Assembly (NCBI RefSeq): GCF_000191065.1
Contig: NZ_GL872282.1
Coordinates: 914,273-976,047 of the forward strand
DNA: 61,775 nucleotides
DNA from: Prevotella multiformis DSM 16608
GTDB taxonomy: Bacteria; Bacteroidota; Bacteroidia; Bacteroidales; Bacteroidaceae
Direction of reading: 5' to 3'
Of this stretch, positions 54,186-61,775 are shown piece after piece. Below the pieces are notes generated by a model. The model was given only the letters and a program-made list of their open reading frames with translations, ran no database searches and was not told where the DNA came from. Position 1 is the stretch's first letter, and each line of letters opens with the position of its first letter. The translations under genes and the position numbers were made by a program.

Positions 54186-55184
54186 ATGAATAAGACAATG
54201 AAACAATATAAGGGAAAAGTCTTGAAGGCTATGATGATGCTCTTCGCCATGAGTTTCGCACTGGCTGGTACATCTACCTTGTCTTCTTGCTCTTCTGACG
54301 ATGATCCATACTTCACTGTCAGCGAAAATGACGATCCACGTATCTTGAACACCGACTTGGCTGATTCCAAGATAGACCGCAAGACAAATTATAAGTTGGA
54401 AATCAAGGTGACTCCTGTTCACTACACCACAGTGACATGGTTGCTCGACGGCACTCAGATTGCCGCAGGTACTACCATCGACCAACCTTTGCCTTTAGGT
54501 AATCATGAACTGAAGATTGTGGCAACCACCACCAAGGGCAAGACCACATCCCGCACCTTGAACGTTACCGTGACTCCTGCTGCCGATGACCCAGCCTTGG
54601 GTACCAATGCCATCGAGCTTAGGGTAGCTCCAGGAGAAACTACAACCATCCACGAGTGCAAGAACCTGGGTCTCGTTCAGAAAGTTCTCATCGCTGATAA
54701 GGAGGTTGCCTTCGAAGTTCTCGATGAGGGTACAACATTGAAAGTTACTGCTCCTTCCGACCTCGCCAATGGCGATTACGACATTACATTGGTAGATGGC
54801 AATGGTGTACAGTTTGCTGGCGGTACCATCAAGGTAACCACCGAGGCTCGCCCATCTATGGAGAACACCATCTGGGAAGGTGAGTTTGCCGTGACATGGG
54901 GTACACCATTCAATGCCTTGAAGGATACCTTCCTCTCAAAGGTGAAGGCTGGCACCATCCTCCGTGTCTATGTGAATGGAAATGGTCAGGGTACTGCTGC
55001 AACTGCTTGGTGGAACAACATCCTTACTGGTAAGGGCGACCCAGAACGTGGCGACATCATGGTGGATGGACCTGCTAAATGGGAGTTTAAACTGACCGAC
55101 TTATCTATCCAACTTTTGACAGAGCAGGATGGTTTCCTCCTCGTGGGTGACGGTTACACCGTAAAGAAAGTAACTATCGAATAA
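54186..55184 (+). CDS. Surface glycan-binding lipoprotein (SusE/SGBP-like)
   Basis: The protein has 332 residues with lipobox LSSC (Cys35). An Ig/PKD-like domain lies at about 65-130 (VTWLLDGTQIAAGTTIDQPL), a second beta domain at about 135-225 (LRVAPGETTTIHECKNLGLV), and a C-terminal domain rich in Trp (MENTIWEGEFAVTWG; TAWWNNILTG) that probably binds the glycan. Position after SusD is typical of SGBPs. The ligand is inferred only from the neighbouring GH5 and GH3. Confidence 0.75.
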   Translation: MNKTMKQYKGKVLKAMMMLFAMSFALAGTSTLSSCSSDDDPYFTVSENDDPRILNTDLADSKIDRKTNYKLEIKVTPVHYTTVTWLLDGTQIAAGTTIDQPLPLGNHELKIVATTTKGKTTSRTLNVTVTPAADDPALGTNAIELRVAPGETTTIHECKNLGLVQKVLIADKEVAFEVLDEGTTLKVTAPSDLANGDYDITLVDGNGVQFAGGTIKVTTEARPSMENTIWEGEFAVTWGTPFNALKDTFLSKVKAGTILRVYVNGNGQGTAATAWWNNILTGKGDPERGDIMVDGPAKWEFKLTDLSIQLLTEQDGFLLVGDGYTVKKVTIE

Positions 55185-55234
55185 AATATTAGAAAGATTT
55201 CCGTTTTATCATAAAACGTCAAACCTTTGAACTT

Positions 55235-57553
55235 ATGAAGAAATTATTATTATCTATTTCAATGTTGGCATTTGCTTATACAACCAGTGCCAATGTTCCA
55301 GTTATCAAAAGCAACCCTAAGATAGAGGCTCAAGTAGAACAAACCCTGAAGAAACTCACCTTGGAGGAAAAGATAGGTCAGATGATGGAATTGGTGACCG
55401 ACCTCTTTGGTGCCAACGACAAGAACGGTGTGTTCTATATCGACGAGCACAAGACCGATTCTATCTTTTCTCGCTATAAGATTGGCTCTATCCTCAACGC
55501 TCCTAACACTTGCGCGCCAACCGCCAAGCAGTGGGAGAAGTACATCGAGCAAATTCAGAAGATTTCGATGAAGCGCATCGGCATCCCTTGCGTCTTCGGT
55601 CTCGATCAGAACCACGGTTCTACTTATACACAAGACGGTACCCTCTTCCCGCAGAACATCAATGTAGCTGCCACCTTCAATCGTGAGATTGCTCGCCATT
55701 CGGCTGAGGCTACTGCTTATGAGACTCGTGCGGTGAGTGTGCCTTGGACTTACAGTCCTACCGTTGATCTCGGTCGTGATGCCCGTTGGCCTCGCATCTG
55801 GGAGAACTTTGGAGAAGATTGCTATCTCAGTTCAGAGATGGGCAAGGCCATGGTCTATGGCTTCCAGGGCGAGGACCCAAATAACATCGACCAGTATCAC
55901 ATCGCCACTTCATTGAAGCACTTCATGGGCTATGGCGTGCCTTGGACTGGTAAAGACCGTACACCAGCCTATATCTCTCCTGCCAACTTGCGAGAGAAGC
56001 ACTTTGCTCCTTTCCTGGCGGGTCTGCAAGCTGGAGCCTTGACCGTGATGGTGAATTCCGCTTCCGTCAACGGTATGCCGATGCACGCCAACAAGGAAAT
56101 CCTGACAGGATGGCTGAAGGAAGAGACAGGATGGGATGGTGTGCTTATCACCGACTGGGCAGACATCAACAATCTCTATACTCGTGAGATGGTGGCAAAG
56201 GACAAGAAGGATGCACTCCGCATCGCCATCAATGCTGGTATCGACATGATTATGGAACCTTATTCTTGCGATGCTTGTGGCTACCTTATTGAATTGGTGA
56301 AGGAAGGCAAGATTCCGATGAGTCGCATCGATGATGCCTGTCGCCGTGTGCTTCGTATGAAGTACCGTCTCGATCTCTTTAAGAACCCAACCCAGAAACT
56401 GAAGAATTATCCTAAGTTTGGTGGCGAGGAGTTTGCCAAACTCGCCTTAGAGGGAGCTACCGAGAGTATGGTACTCTTGAAGAACGAGCGTAATATCCTT
56501 CCTTTGCAGCATGGCAAGAAGATTCTCCTCACGGGGCCTAATGCCAATCAGATGCGCTGTCTGGACGGTGGATGGAGCTATACCTGGCAGGGCCATCGTA
56601 CCGATGAGTTTGCCGGCAAGTATAATACCATCTATGAGGCATTCTGCAATGAGTATGGCAAGGAGAATGTTATTTTGAACCAGGGTGTTACCTATAATGA
56701 AAAGGGCAAGTATTGGGAGGAGAACGAACCTCAGATTCTGGGGGCAGTGGCTGCAGCGAAGGATGCCGACGTCATTGTGGCTTGCATTGGCGAGAACTCC
56801 TATACCGAGACTCCGGGCAACCTGACAGACCTCTGGCTTTCTGAAAACCAGCGCAATCTGGTCAAGGCTTTGGCTCAGACAGGCAAGCCTGTCATCTTGG
56901 TACTGAATGAAGGACGTCCACGTCTCATCGCCGACATCGAACCATTGGCACAGGGTATCATCGATATCCTTATCCCTGGCAACATGGGCGGCGATGCCTT
57001 GGTAAACTTGGTATCGGGCAAGTCAAACTTCAGTGGCAAGATGCCTTACACCTATCCTAAGGAAATCAATTCGCTCGCTAACTACGACTTCAAGAAGAGT
57101 GAGGAGGTGGGTACGATGGAAGGGGCTTACGACTACAATGCGAAGATTACCCAGCAGTGGGGCTTCGGATATGGTTTGAGCTACACCTCTTATCAATATA
57201 GCAACCTGAAGGTTTCCAAGTCTGACTTCCGCCACGGAGACATTATCAAGGTGAGCGTGGATGTGAAGAACACGGGCAAGGTAGCAGGCAAGGAGAGCAT
57301 TCTCCTGTTCAGCAGCGACCTCGTTGCCAGCATGGTACCAGATGGTCGTCGTCTCCGTGCCTTCGACAAGGTGGAACTTCAGCCAGGTGAGACCAAGACT
57401 GTGACCTTCGAATTAAAGGCAGACGACTTGGCTTTTGTAGGTTGGGATGGCAAATGGAGATTGGAGGAAGGCGACTTTAAGTTGATGATTGCCGACCAAA
57501 CTGCCTCTGTTCATTGTGCAGATACTTATCTGTGGCAGACAGCCAATAGATAA
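55235..57553 (+). CDS. GH3 beta-glucosidase-like enzyme
   Basis: The protein has 772 residues. A signal peptide without lipobox (MKKLLLSISMLAFAYTTSAN) suggests a periplasmic enzyme. The GH3 N-terminal barrel has VFGLDQNHGSTYTQDGTLFP, SLKHFMGYG and the nucleophile in VLITDWADI. The C-terminal alpha/beta domain is NILPLQHGKKILLTGPNANQ. The fibronectin-like end is VDVKNTGKVAGKESILLFSS. It should release glucose (or similar) from the oligosaccharides produced by GH5. It is last gene of the operon and is followed by a terminator. Confidence 0.93.
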   Translation: MKKLLLSISMLAFAYTTSANVPVIKSNPKIEAQVEQTLKKLTLEEKIGQMMELVTDLFGANDKNGVFYIDEHKTDSIFSRYKIGSILNAPNTCAPTAKQWEKYIEQIQKISMKRIGIPCVFGLDQNHGSTYTQDGTLFPQNINVAATFNREIARHSAEATAYETRAVSVPWTYSPTVDLGRDARWPRIWENFGEDCYLSSEMGKAMVYGFQGEDPNNIDQYHIATSLKHFMGYGVPWTGKDRTPAYISPANLREKHFAPFLAGLQAGALTVMVNSASVNGMPMHANKEILTGWLKEETGWDGVLITDWADINNLYTREMVAKDKKDALRIAINAGIDMIMEPYSCDACGYLIELVKEGKIPMSRIDDACRRVLRMKYRLDLFKNPTQKLKNYPKFGGEEFAKLALEGATESMVLLKNERNILPLQHGKKILLTGPNANQMRCLDGGWSYTWQGHRTDEFAGKYNTIYEAFCNEYGKENVILNQGVTYNEKGKYWEENEPQILGAVAAAKDADVIVACIGENSYTETPGNLTDLWLSENQRNLVKALAQTGKPVILVLNEGRPRLIADIEPLAQGIIDILIPGNMGGDALVNLVSGKSNFSGKMPYTYPKEINSLANYDFKKSEEVGTMEGAYDYNAKITQQWGFGYGLSYTSYQYSNLKVSKSDFRHGDIIKVSVDVKNTGKVAGKESILLFSSDLVASMVPDGRRLRAFDKVELQPGETKTVTFELKADDLAFVGWDGKWRLEEGDFKLMIADQTASVHCADTYLWQTANR

Positions 57554-57571
57554 GCATATATAAAGATTGGG

Positions 57572-57620
57572 ATCCATTCCTGCAAGAATATTCTATGTAT
57601 TCTTGTTAGGAATGGATTTT
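57572..57620 (+). terminator. Terminator of the PUL operon
   Basis: ATCCATTCCT plus CAAGAAT (57572-57589) pairs with ATTCTTG plus AGGAATGGAT (57599-57617), with a small bulge, followed by TTTTGG. It lies 18 bp after the GH3 stop. Confidence 0.8.
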
Positions 57621-57672
57621 GGTAAAATCTTTGGTGAATATGGGGTAGAGAAATATATTGCTCATATTGAAC

Positions 57673-57930
57673 TTATTTTGACTTTTGTTTCTTTTTCACT
57701 TTCTTCATCAGAATAACAATAAATGCTATATAATTCCATGCTTGCCAACTTGTCAAAGTAACATCAAATCTGTTCAACAGACTTCTGTATGAATCTAACC
57801 ACGCATTTGTTTTTCTATGCTGTACCTTTCTTTATACAGTATATCGTCAAACAAATAGCAATCTTCCTCACGTGCAAGTTCTAAAACGAAGTGCAATAAA
57901 AGAGTGCCTCTCTCGGAGAGGAAAAAGAAA
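57673..57930 (-). pseudogene. Transposase C-terminal remnant (IS5-like)
   Basis: On the minus strand the frame reads LELAREEDCYLFDDILYKER then YSIEK, shifts by one base at a short A-run, and continues NAWLDSYRSLLNRFDVTLTS and WNYIAFIVILMKKVKKK to a TAA at 57673. The YSIE(R/K)TNAW-DS-RSLL-RF pattern is the C-terminal end of an IS5-like DDE transposase. The catalytic aspartates are missing. Confidence 0.65.
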
Positions 57931-57946
57931 CAACCAGCAATACAAA

Positions 57947-57972
57947 TAAAAAAAAGGAGACCGAAGTCTCCC
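57947..57972 (-). terminator. Strong minus-strand terminator hairpin
   Basis: GGAGAC CGAA GTCTCC (57956-57971) with a tetraloop; on the minus strand it is followed by eight Ts. It lies upstream of the transposase remnant. No intact gene reads into it from the right. Confidence 0.65.
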
Positions 57973-58039
57973 AAAGATTAACTAACTTTGTATTGCAAAT
58001 GTATCATCAATTAATCTCGGAGCAAAGGTCGCAAATTTT

Positions 58040-58627
58040 GGTTCTTTCGTTAAATGTGTAGACAGGTTAATAGAATGAGATTAATCCGTATACACGATAT
58101 GATTAGCCTTAAATAGATGGTTTTACAAAGGTGGATAAACTACATGATAAATGTAATTAGGTGCATCGTCTATCTGTCTTCAATAAACAACGTATTCCTT
58201 TATTATGTGAAGTTTGTAAATTATTTTCGCGCAGTTCAAACCCAACACATGCTCTTTTGGCTTCTAAAAGATGACCAATTGACTTGCAAAAGGTGCCCTT
58301 TAAGAGCCTTACTAACGCCCTTTTGAAGTCCAATTAAGCATCTTTTACTTTACCAATTTATAACTAATTGACTAACTGTTGGTTGCAAACTTGCTTCGTA
58401 TATATATTTTTGCCGTTATTTATAGATATTTTCTTTGAGATTATGTAATGATTTTTCAAATCATTGTCTGCATATTTTCGAAGTATAAAAAGAAATAATT
58501 ATCAATGTCAGAGAATGAGAATAAGATAGATAGTTGACAATCTTAGCAATGTTTTTGGTTTAGCGAGTAACTTTGGTTCTTTTACTAAAGCAATACGAAA
58601 AGCGTCCACACATTTAACAGAAGAACC
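58040..58627. mobile_element. 588-bp MITE with ISL3-like ends, copy 2 (inverted)
   Basis: The same element as 40628-41214 in the opposite orientation, with ends GGTTCTTTCGTTAAATGTGT and the inverse of GGTTCTTCTGTTAAATGTGT. It has its own perfect 8-bp duplication CAAATTTT (58032-58039 and 58628-58635). The internal AAAAGGGC-type units are retained with changes. No gene inside; the 69-codon frame at 58117-58326 is not supported. Confidence 0.8.
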
Positions 58628-58633
58628 CAAATT

Positions 58634-58978
58634 TTTGCCTTACTCCAAAAAAAACAGCGAGAAAAGAAATTGCCGACATCGTCGGTATTAGTCAGTCAAC
58701 ACTATTACAACAGATAACGGACCTGAATTTGCGGTACATAAGGACATCACCAAATACTTAGGCGTGCCCGTGTACTTCGCTGACCCATATTGTTCATGGC
58801 ATAAGGGAACTGTTGAGAATACAAATAATTAATCAGGCAGTATATACCTAAAAAGGATTCGTTTGATAACTATACGGAGAAGAGAATTATGTCCATACAA
58901 AAGAAATTGAACGAAAGACCAAGAGAAAAATTAAACTTTTCTACTCCAAAGTGCGAGTTCTTTAAACATCTTTTGTAA
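58634..58978 (+). pseudogene. IS30-like transposase remnant with internal deletion and frameshift
   Basis: The N-terminal HTH piece KTAREIADIVGISQST is joined directly to the catalytic part ITTDNGPEFAVHKDITKYLG and VPVYFADPYCSWHKGTVENT. The frame is lost at AATAATTAATC by a missing A and resumes LIRQYIPKKDSFDNYTEKRI to PKCEFFKHLL and a TAA at 58978. The element's terminal sequence GTAATTTTGCACTTGCTGG begins at 58974. The fused ends show a deletion of several hundred bases. Confidence 0.75.
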
Positions 58979-58993
58979 TTTTGCACTTGCTGG

Positions 58994-59203
58994 TTGACTC
59001 TGCGGGTTCAACAAGCAAAAGGAAAGTTTATTGGAGGATTAATTGGCTTTGGAATGGGTGTTGGTGGAGCTGCGATTAATATGCTTATTGACAGTAAATT
59101 CAAAGAAGAAGAGTATAATATGACAAAAAGTACTATTTCGAATATAGAAAAAATACATCTTTTAGATAAAGAAAAATCAAAAATAGTATCAGATGGGAAG
59201 TAA
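58994..59203 (+). pseudogene. 3' fragment of an unknown gene with a glycine-rich membrane segment
   Basis: The frame has no ATG near its 5' end (only a TTG inside the IS30-like end) and reads RVQQAKGKFIGGLIGFGMGV then GGAAINMLIDSKFKEEEYN to a stop at 59203, about 67 codons. The glycine zipper suggests a membrane-inserting or toxin C-terminus. It overlaps the start of the next gene by 11 bp, so these genes were probably coupled before the IS insertion removed the 5' part. Confidence 0.5.
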
Positions 59204-59909
59204 TGAAGGAAATTGGGGAAGATACGGATTACAAGCATTTGGAATTTCAGTGCTTGGTCCCCTCTTATTTTATCTTATTAATCCTATCATTGAACATTTT
59301 AAGGGTAATCGTGATGCTGTAGCATATACAAAGACATACGTAAGTCAGTGGGATAGTATAAAAATAGTGCTACCCACTAACCTATTTGATTTCTCATCTG
59401 GTGAATTTACTCATCGAACAGAAGTCTTGACTGGTGATGGTAAGCAAAAACAAAGGATATATGCAAGCTTTGAAAAGTGTTATATTTCACAATATAAGAA
59501 ATATTTTGAAATTATATGGATCGTAGGTATAGATGAAATTGTTGGACTTTACAATCGTCATCATGATGCAGCAGGTGTTCAAAATAGCTTAATGCGTCCA
59601 AACATGGTACTATCAGTCTATGTCAATCGTAAACAATGGAAGGATAAATCATATGGAACGTTAGAAAAGCCTATGCCAGTCTTTCTACATAGAATTATCT
59701 CAGGTGATGATATAGAAGAGCGGAATAAGAATGCGTTAAGGCAAGATAGTCTTTTCCCTGGAGAAATTATGGTATATTTTTATCTCCCACCCAAGGCTGT
59801 TCAACGTATGCGCAACACGCCAGACTCTGTTAACTATAAGTTTGCAGAGTATTACTTGCGTTATCTCTTACCCGAAGACGAGTTTGAAAGACTGTTTGAA
59901 GAAGAATAA
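59193..59909 (+). CDS. Unknown protein, duplicated family copy 1
   Basis: The protein has 238 residues, starting MGSNEGNWGRYGLQAFGISV. A hydrophobic segment follows (FGISVLGPLLFYLINPII, about 17-34), then a soluble beta/alpha region (RIYASFEKCYISQYKKYF; MRPNMVLSVYVNRKQWKDKS) and an acidic C-terminus (YLLPEDEFERLFEEE). It is strongly similar to the next gene. No family recognised. Duplicated genes downstream of a possible toxin remnant are often immunity genes; this is inference. Confidence 0.6.
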   Translation: MGSNEGNWGRYGLQAFGISVLGPLLFYLINPIIEHFKGNRDAVAYTKTYVSQWDSIKIVLPTNLFDFSSGEFTHRTEVLTGDGKQKQRIYASFEKCYISQYKKYFEIIWIVGIDEIVGLYNRHHDAAGVQNSLMRPNMVLSVYVNRKQWKDKSYGTLEKPMPVFLHRIISGDDIEERNKNALRQDSLFPGEIMVYFYLPPKAVQRMRNTPDSVNYKFAEYYLRYLLPEDEFERLFEEE

Positions 59910-59923
59910 TCTAAGAGTTCATT

Positions 59924-60646
59924 ATGATGAGAAGTAGCAAAGGAAATTGGGGAAGATACGGATTACAAGCATTTGGAATTTCAGTGCTTGGACCACTTTT
60001 GTTTTATCTTATTAATCCTATCATTGAACATTTTAAGGGAAATCGTGATGCTGTCGCATATACAAAGACATACGTAAGTCAGTGGGATAGTATAAAAATA
60101 GTGCTACCCACTAACTTGTACGACTTCTCATCTGGTGAAATACCTCGTCGAACAAAAGTTTTGACAGGTGATGGTAAACAAAAACAGAGGATATATGCAA
60201 GCTTTGAACAATATTATATTACACAATACAAGAAATATTTTAAGATTATATGGATTGTAGGTGGTATAGATGAAATTGTTGGGCATTATCAACGTCGTCA
60301 TGATGCTGCAGGTATACAATGTCGACTGATGCGTCCAAACATGGTGCTATCAGTCTATGTCAATCGTAAACAATGGAAGGATAAATCATACGGAACGATA
60401 GAAAAGCCAATGCCAGTCTTTCTACATAGAATTATCTCAGGTGATGATATAGAAGAGCGAAACAAATTTGCACTCTGGAGAGATAGTCTTCAACCTGGAG
60501 GAAGATTTGTAGATTTCTATCTCCCCCCCAAGGCTGTCCAACGTATGCGCAACACGCCAGACTCTGTTAACTATAAGTTTGCAGAGTATTACTTGCGTTA
60601 CCTCCTACCCGAAGACGAGTTTGAAAGACTGTTTGAAGAGGAATAA
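59924..60646 (+). CDS. Unknown protein, duplicated family copy 2
   Basis: The protein has 240 residues, around 85% identical to copy 1; the N-terminal 60 residues and the last 40 are almost unchanged, and the central part (VGGIDEIVGHYQRRHDAAGI) varies most. It starts 14 bp after copy 1. The duplication is recent by its nucleotide similarity (long identical stretches such as 59785-59895 against 60522-60632). Confidence 0.6.
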   Translation: MMRSSKGNWGRYGLQAFGISVLGPLLFYLINPIIEHFKGNRDAVAYTKTYVSQWDSIKIVLPTNLYDFSSGEIPRRTKVLTGDGKQKQRIYASFEQYYITQYKKYFKIIWIVGGIDEIVGHYQRRHDAAGIQCRLMRPNMVLSVYVNRKQWKDKSYGTIEKPMPVFLHRIISGDDIEERNKFALWRDSLQPGGRFVDFYLPPKAVQRMRNTPDSVNYKFAEYYLRYLLPEDEFERLFEEE

Positions 60647-60648
60647 TT

Positions 60649-60744
60649 ATGCTTCCGAAAATTATTTATACACTTATTCAATTCTTGGCAAATGTGCTTC
60701 CGCCTAACAAAAGAGAAGAAAATAGGAAATACCTATGGAAATGA
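60649..60744 (+). CDS. Possible 31-residue membrane peptide
   Basis: An ATG 3 bp after the previous stop opens a 31-codon frame: MLPKIIYTLIQFLANVLPPN then a basic end. A hydrophobic stretch followed by positive charges is compatible with a small membrane peptide, but the length gives little support. Confidence 0.25.
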   Translation: MLPKIIYTLIQFLANVLPPNKREENRKYLWK

Positions 60745-60774
60745 AGTATATAAAATATTATGTTTCATTACAGT

Positions 60775-61356
60775 ATGAAGAAACAGATCTTTAATTTCTA
60801 TGCCACCCCCTTGAACATATGGTCCATAGTAGGCTTTATGTTTCTTGCAATGATTTGTAGTGGAATCATTTACGAAGTTTTCTTTGCTCTTGCATATGGA
60901 ATAGAATCAACATTACGTTTTATTAGTATCACAGGATTGGTGACAGGGGGTATCTTCCTTTTTTTAATCATTGTAACCATTCGAAAGAAAAGCATTGAGG
61001 TAACTGACGATAATCTATTTAAGTATTATTCGGGAAGAAAGTTAATATATACAAACACCATGGATAATCTGTATTATATTGAGGCTGTGGATATAAGCAG
61101 AGGGATAATTGGAGAAATGGCCTTCTGTTTTAATGATAAGAAAATCAGAATCAGTATGCCCTCCCATCTACCCCATTTCTATGAACCAGGAAAATATGAA
61201 TGGATATTTTCATTCTTTGTTAAAAGTCTAAATCTTAAGAAAATGCATCATCATACGCTATTTGGAAAGTCTAAATATGTCTTTGGCTATTGGAACCCTG
61301 TGAGAAATGCAAATTATGAAATATATAGCAAGTCAAGAGGACAACGATTCCTTTAA
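60775..61356 (+). CDS. Small membrane protein of unknown function
   Basis: With the start at 60775 (MKKQIFNFYATPLNIWSIVG) the protein has 193 residues; an ATG at 60760 would add five. Two membrane helices (about 15-40 and 55-75) are followed by a cytoplasmic beta-rich domain (IEVTDDNLFKYYSGRKLIYT) and a C-terminal region rich in His and aromatics. It resembles in layout the membrane-anchored immunity-like proteins of toxin loci, without a recognised family. Confidence 0.55.
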   Translation: MKKQIFNFYATPLNIWSIVGFMFLAMICSGIIYEVFFALAYGIESTLRFISITGLVTGGIFLFLIIVTIRKKSIEVTDDNLFKYYSGRKLIYTNTMDNLYYIEAVDISRGIIGEMAFCFNDKKIRISMPSHLPHFYEPGKYEWIFSFFVKSLNLKKMHHHTLFGKSKYVFGYWNPVRNANYEIYSKSRGQRFL

Positions 61357-61413
61357 AAGGGGAATGGACATCCTTGTTTATTAGAATCTCTATCGTGACA
61401 ATGAAAAAACTAT

Positions 61414-61775
61414 TTAACGTGAGTTCGACGAATTATAAGTGTCTATAAATTTGGTGATTGGCGAAATTTGTTGTAACTTTAAAGAACTAATATACAAACA
61501 GTTACAAACAAAAATCGCTATGATCACTGAGGACAAAGTTACTGAAAGATTTTGTATGGCAGATGACTTCTGCAAGTTTTTTGATGCAATGACAGCAAAA
61601 TATAGGCTAAAACCTACAGGAAAAAGGAAATATCATCGAAATTCTACAATGTCAAAGGCAGAAGTTATGCTGATAATAATCCTTTTCCACGATTCTGGTT
61701 ATCGTTGCTTCAAACATTTCTATCTTGAAAAAGTATGCAAGCAGCTTCGCCATCTGTTTCCAAAAGTTGTTTCTT
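61414..61775 (+). mobile_element. IS982-like insertion sequence, left end (runs off the window)
   Basis: It begins with TTAACGTGAGTTCGACG (61414-61430), which matches the solo repeat at 13774-13790. A roughly 90-bp leader separates it from the transposase start. The right end is outside the window. Confidence 0.6.
61520..61775 (+). CDS. IS982-like transposase, N-terminal part
   Basis: The frame begins MITEDKVTERFCMADDFCKF and continues to the window edge (85 residues) with YHRNSTMSKAEVMLIIILFH and FYLEKVCKQLRHLFPKVVS. This is the pattern of IS982-family N-termini. The catalytic domain lies outside the window. Confidence 0.7.
   Translation, partial: MITEDKVTERFCMADDFCKFFDAMTAKYRLKPTGKRKYHRNSTMSKAEVMLIIILFHDSGYRCFKHFYLEKVCKQLRHLFPKVVS

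Noticed and set aside
43538..57235. Many long minus-strand frames opposite the PUL genes
   Set aside because: They mirror the codon structure of strongly supported plus-strand genes and show no domains of their own.
1..61775. tRNA or rRNA genes as integration targets
   Set aside because: No cloverleaf or rRNA sequence was recognised; both element cores lie in or match a protein-coding gene.

Overview
The window looks like chromosomal DNA of a member of the Bacteroidales, most likely Prevotella/Segatella or a close relative. The grounds are SusC/SusD pairs, a hybrid two-component regulator, lipoproteins with short Bacteroidetes-type signal peptides, TAnnTTTG-type -7 promoter boxes close to several starts, and DUF1896/DUF3408-type mobile-element genes. 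No rRNA, tRNA or CRISPR array was recognised.

Layout. 1-5560: two IS remnants, a TonB-dependent receptor with a DUF4374 lipoprotein (minus strand, one operon), an RHS fragment and an unknown lipoprotein. 5600-19145: integrative mobilizable element A. It has two tyrosine integrases, a DUF1896 protein, a long structured non-coding segment, two helix-turn-helix proteins, a DUF3408 protein and a MobA/MobC-like protein. Its cargo is an orphan HsdS with its own recombinase and a LytTR two-component system beside surface lipoprotein/barrel genes. 19348-34907: element B, a related element in the opposite orientation. Its cargo is a probable restriction operon: controller, m5C methyltransferase, McrB-like ATPase, LlaJI/McrC-like nuclease, GHKL ATPase-nuclease and RhuM. 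The two elements meet tail to tail. The 0.2 kb between them and the 1.5 kb to the right of B are pieces of one large helicase/methylase gene of an older conjugative element, which is therefore the target of B and at least the right-hand target of A.

36495-43500: degraded mobile-element DNA with an AbiE toxin-antitoxin pair, a primase/AAA ATPase, several broken genes and a 587-bp MITE. 43505-57553: an intact polysaccharide utilization locus (hybrid sensor/regulator, GH5 lipoprotein, SusC, SusD, surface glycan-binding lipoprotein, GH3). It probably acts on a beta-glucan: the GH5 cuts at the surface, SusC/D import the products, GH3 trims them in the periplasm, and the hybrid sensor switches the locus on. 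57560-61775: a second MITE copy inverted relative to the first, IS5-like and IS30-like remnants, a tandem duplicate of an unknown 238/240-residue membrane-anchored protein (possibly immunity genes), a small membrane protein, and the start of an IS982-like element.

Most notable are: the tail-to-tail pair of elements with conserved att-like cores and mirrored arms; a strongly paired ~206-nt non-coding structure kept in both elements while its overlapping reading frame decays; the composite restriction operon; two LytTR-like boxes exactly 21 bp apart in front of the lipoprotein operon; and two MITEs with perfect 8-bp target duplications. All calls come from reading the sequence; no database search was run.
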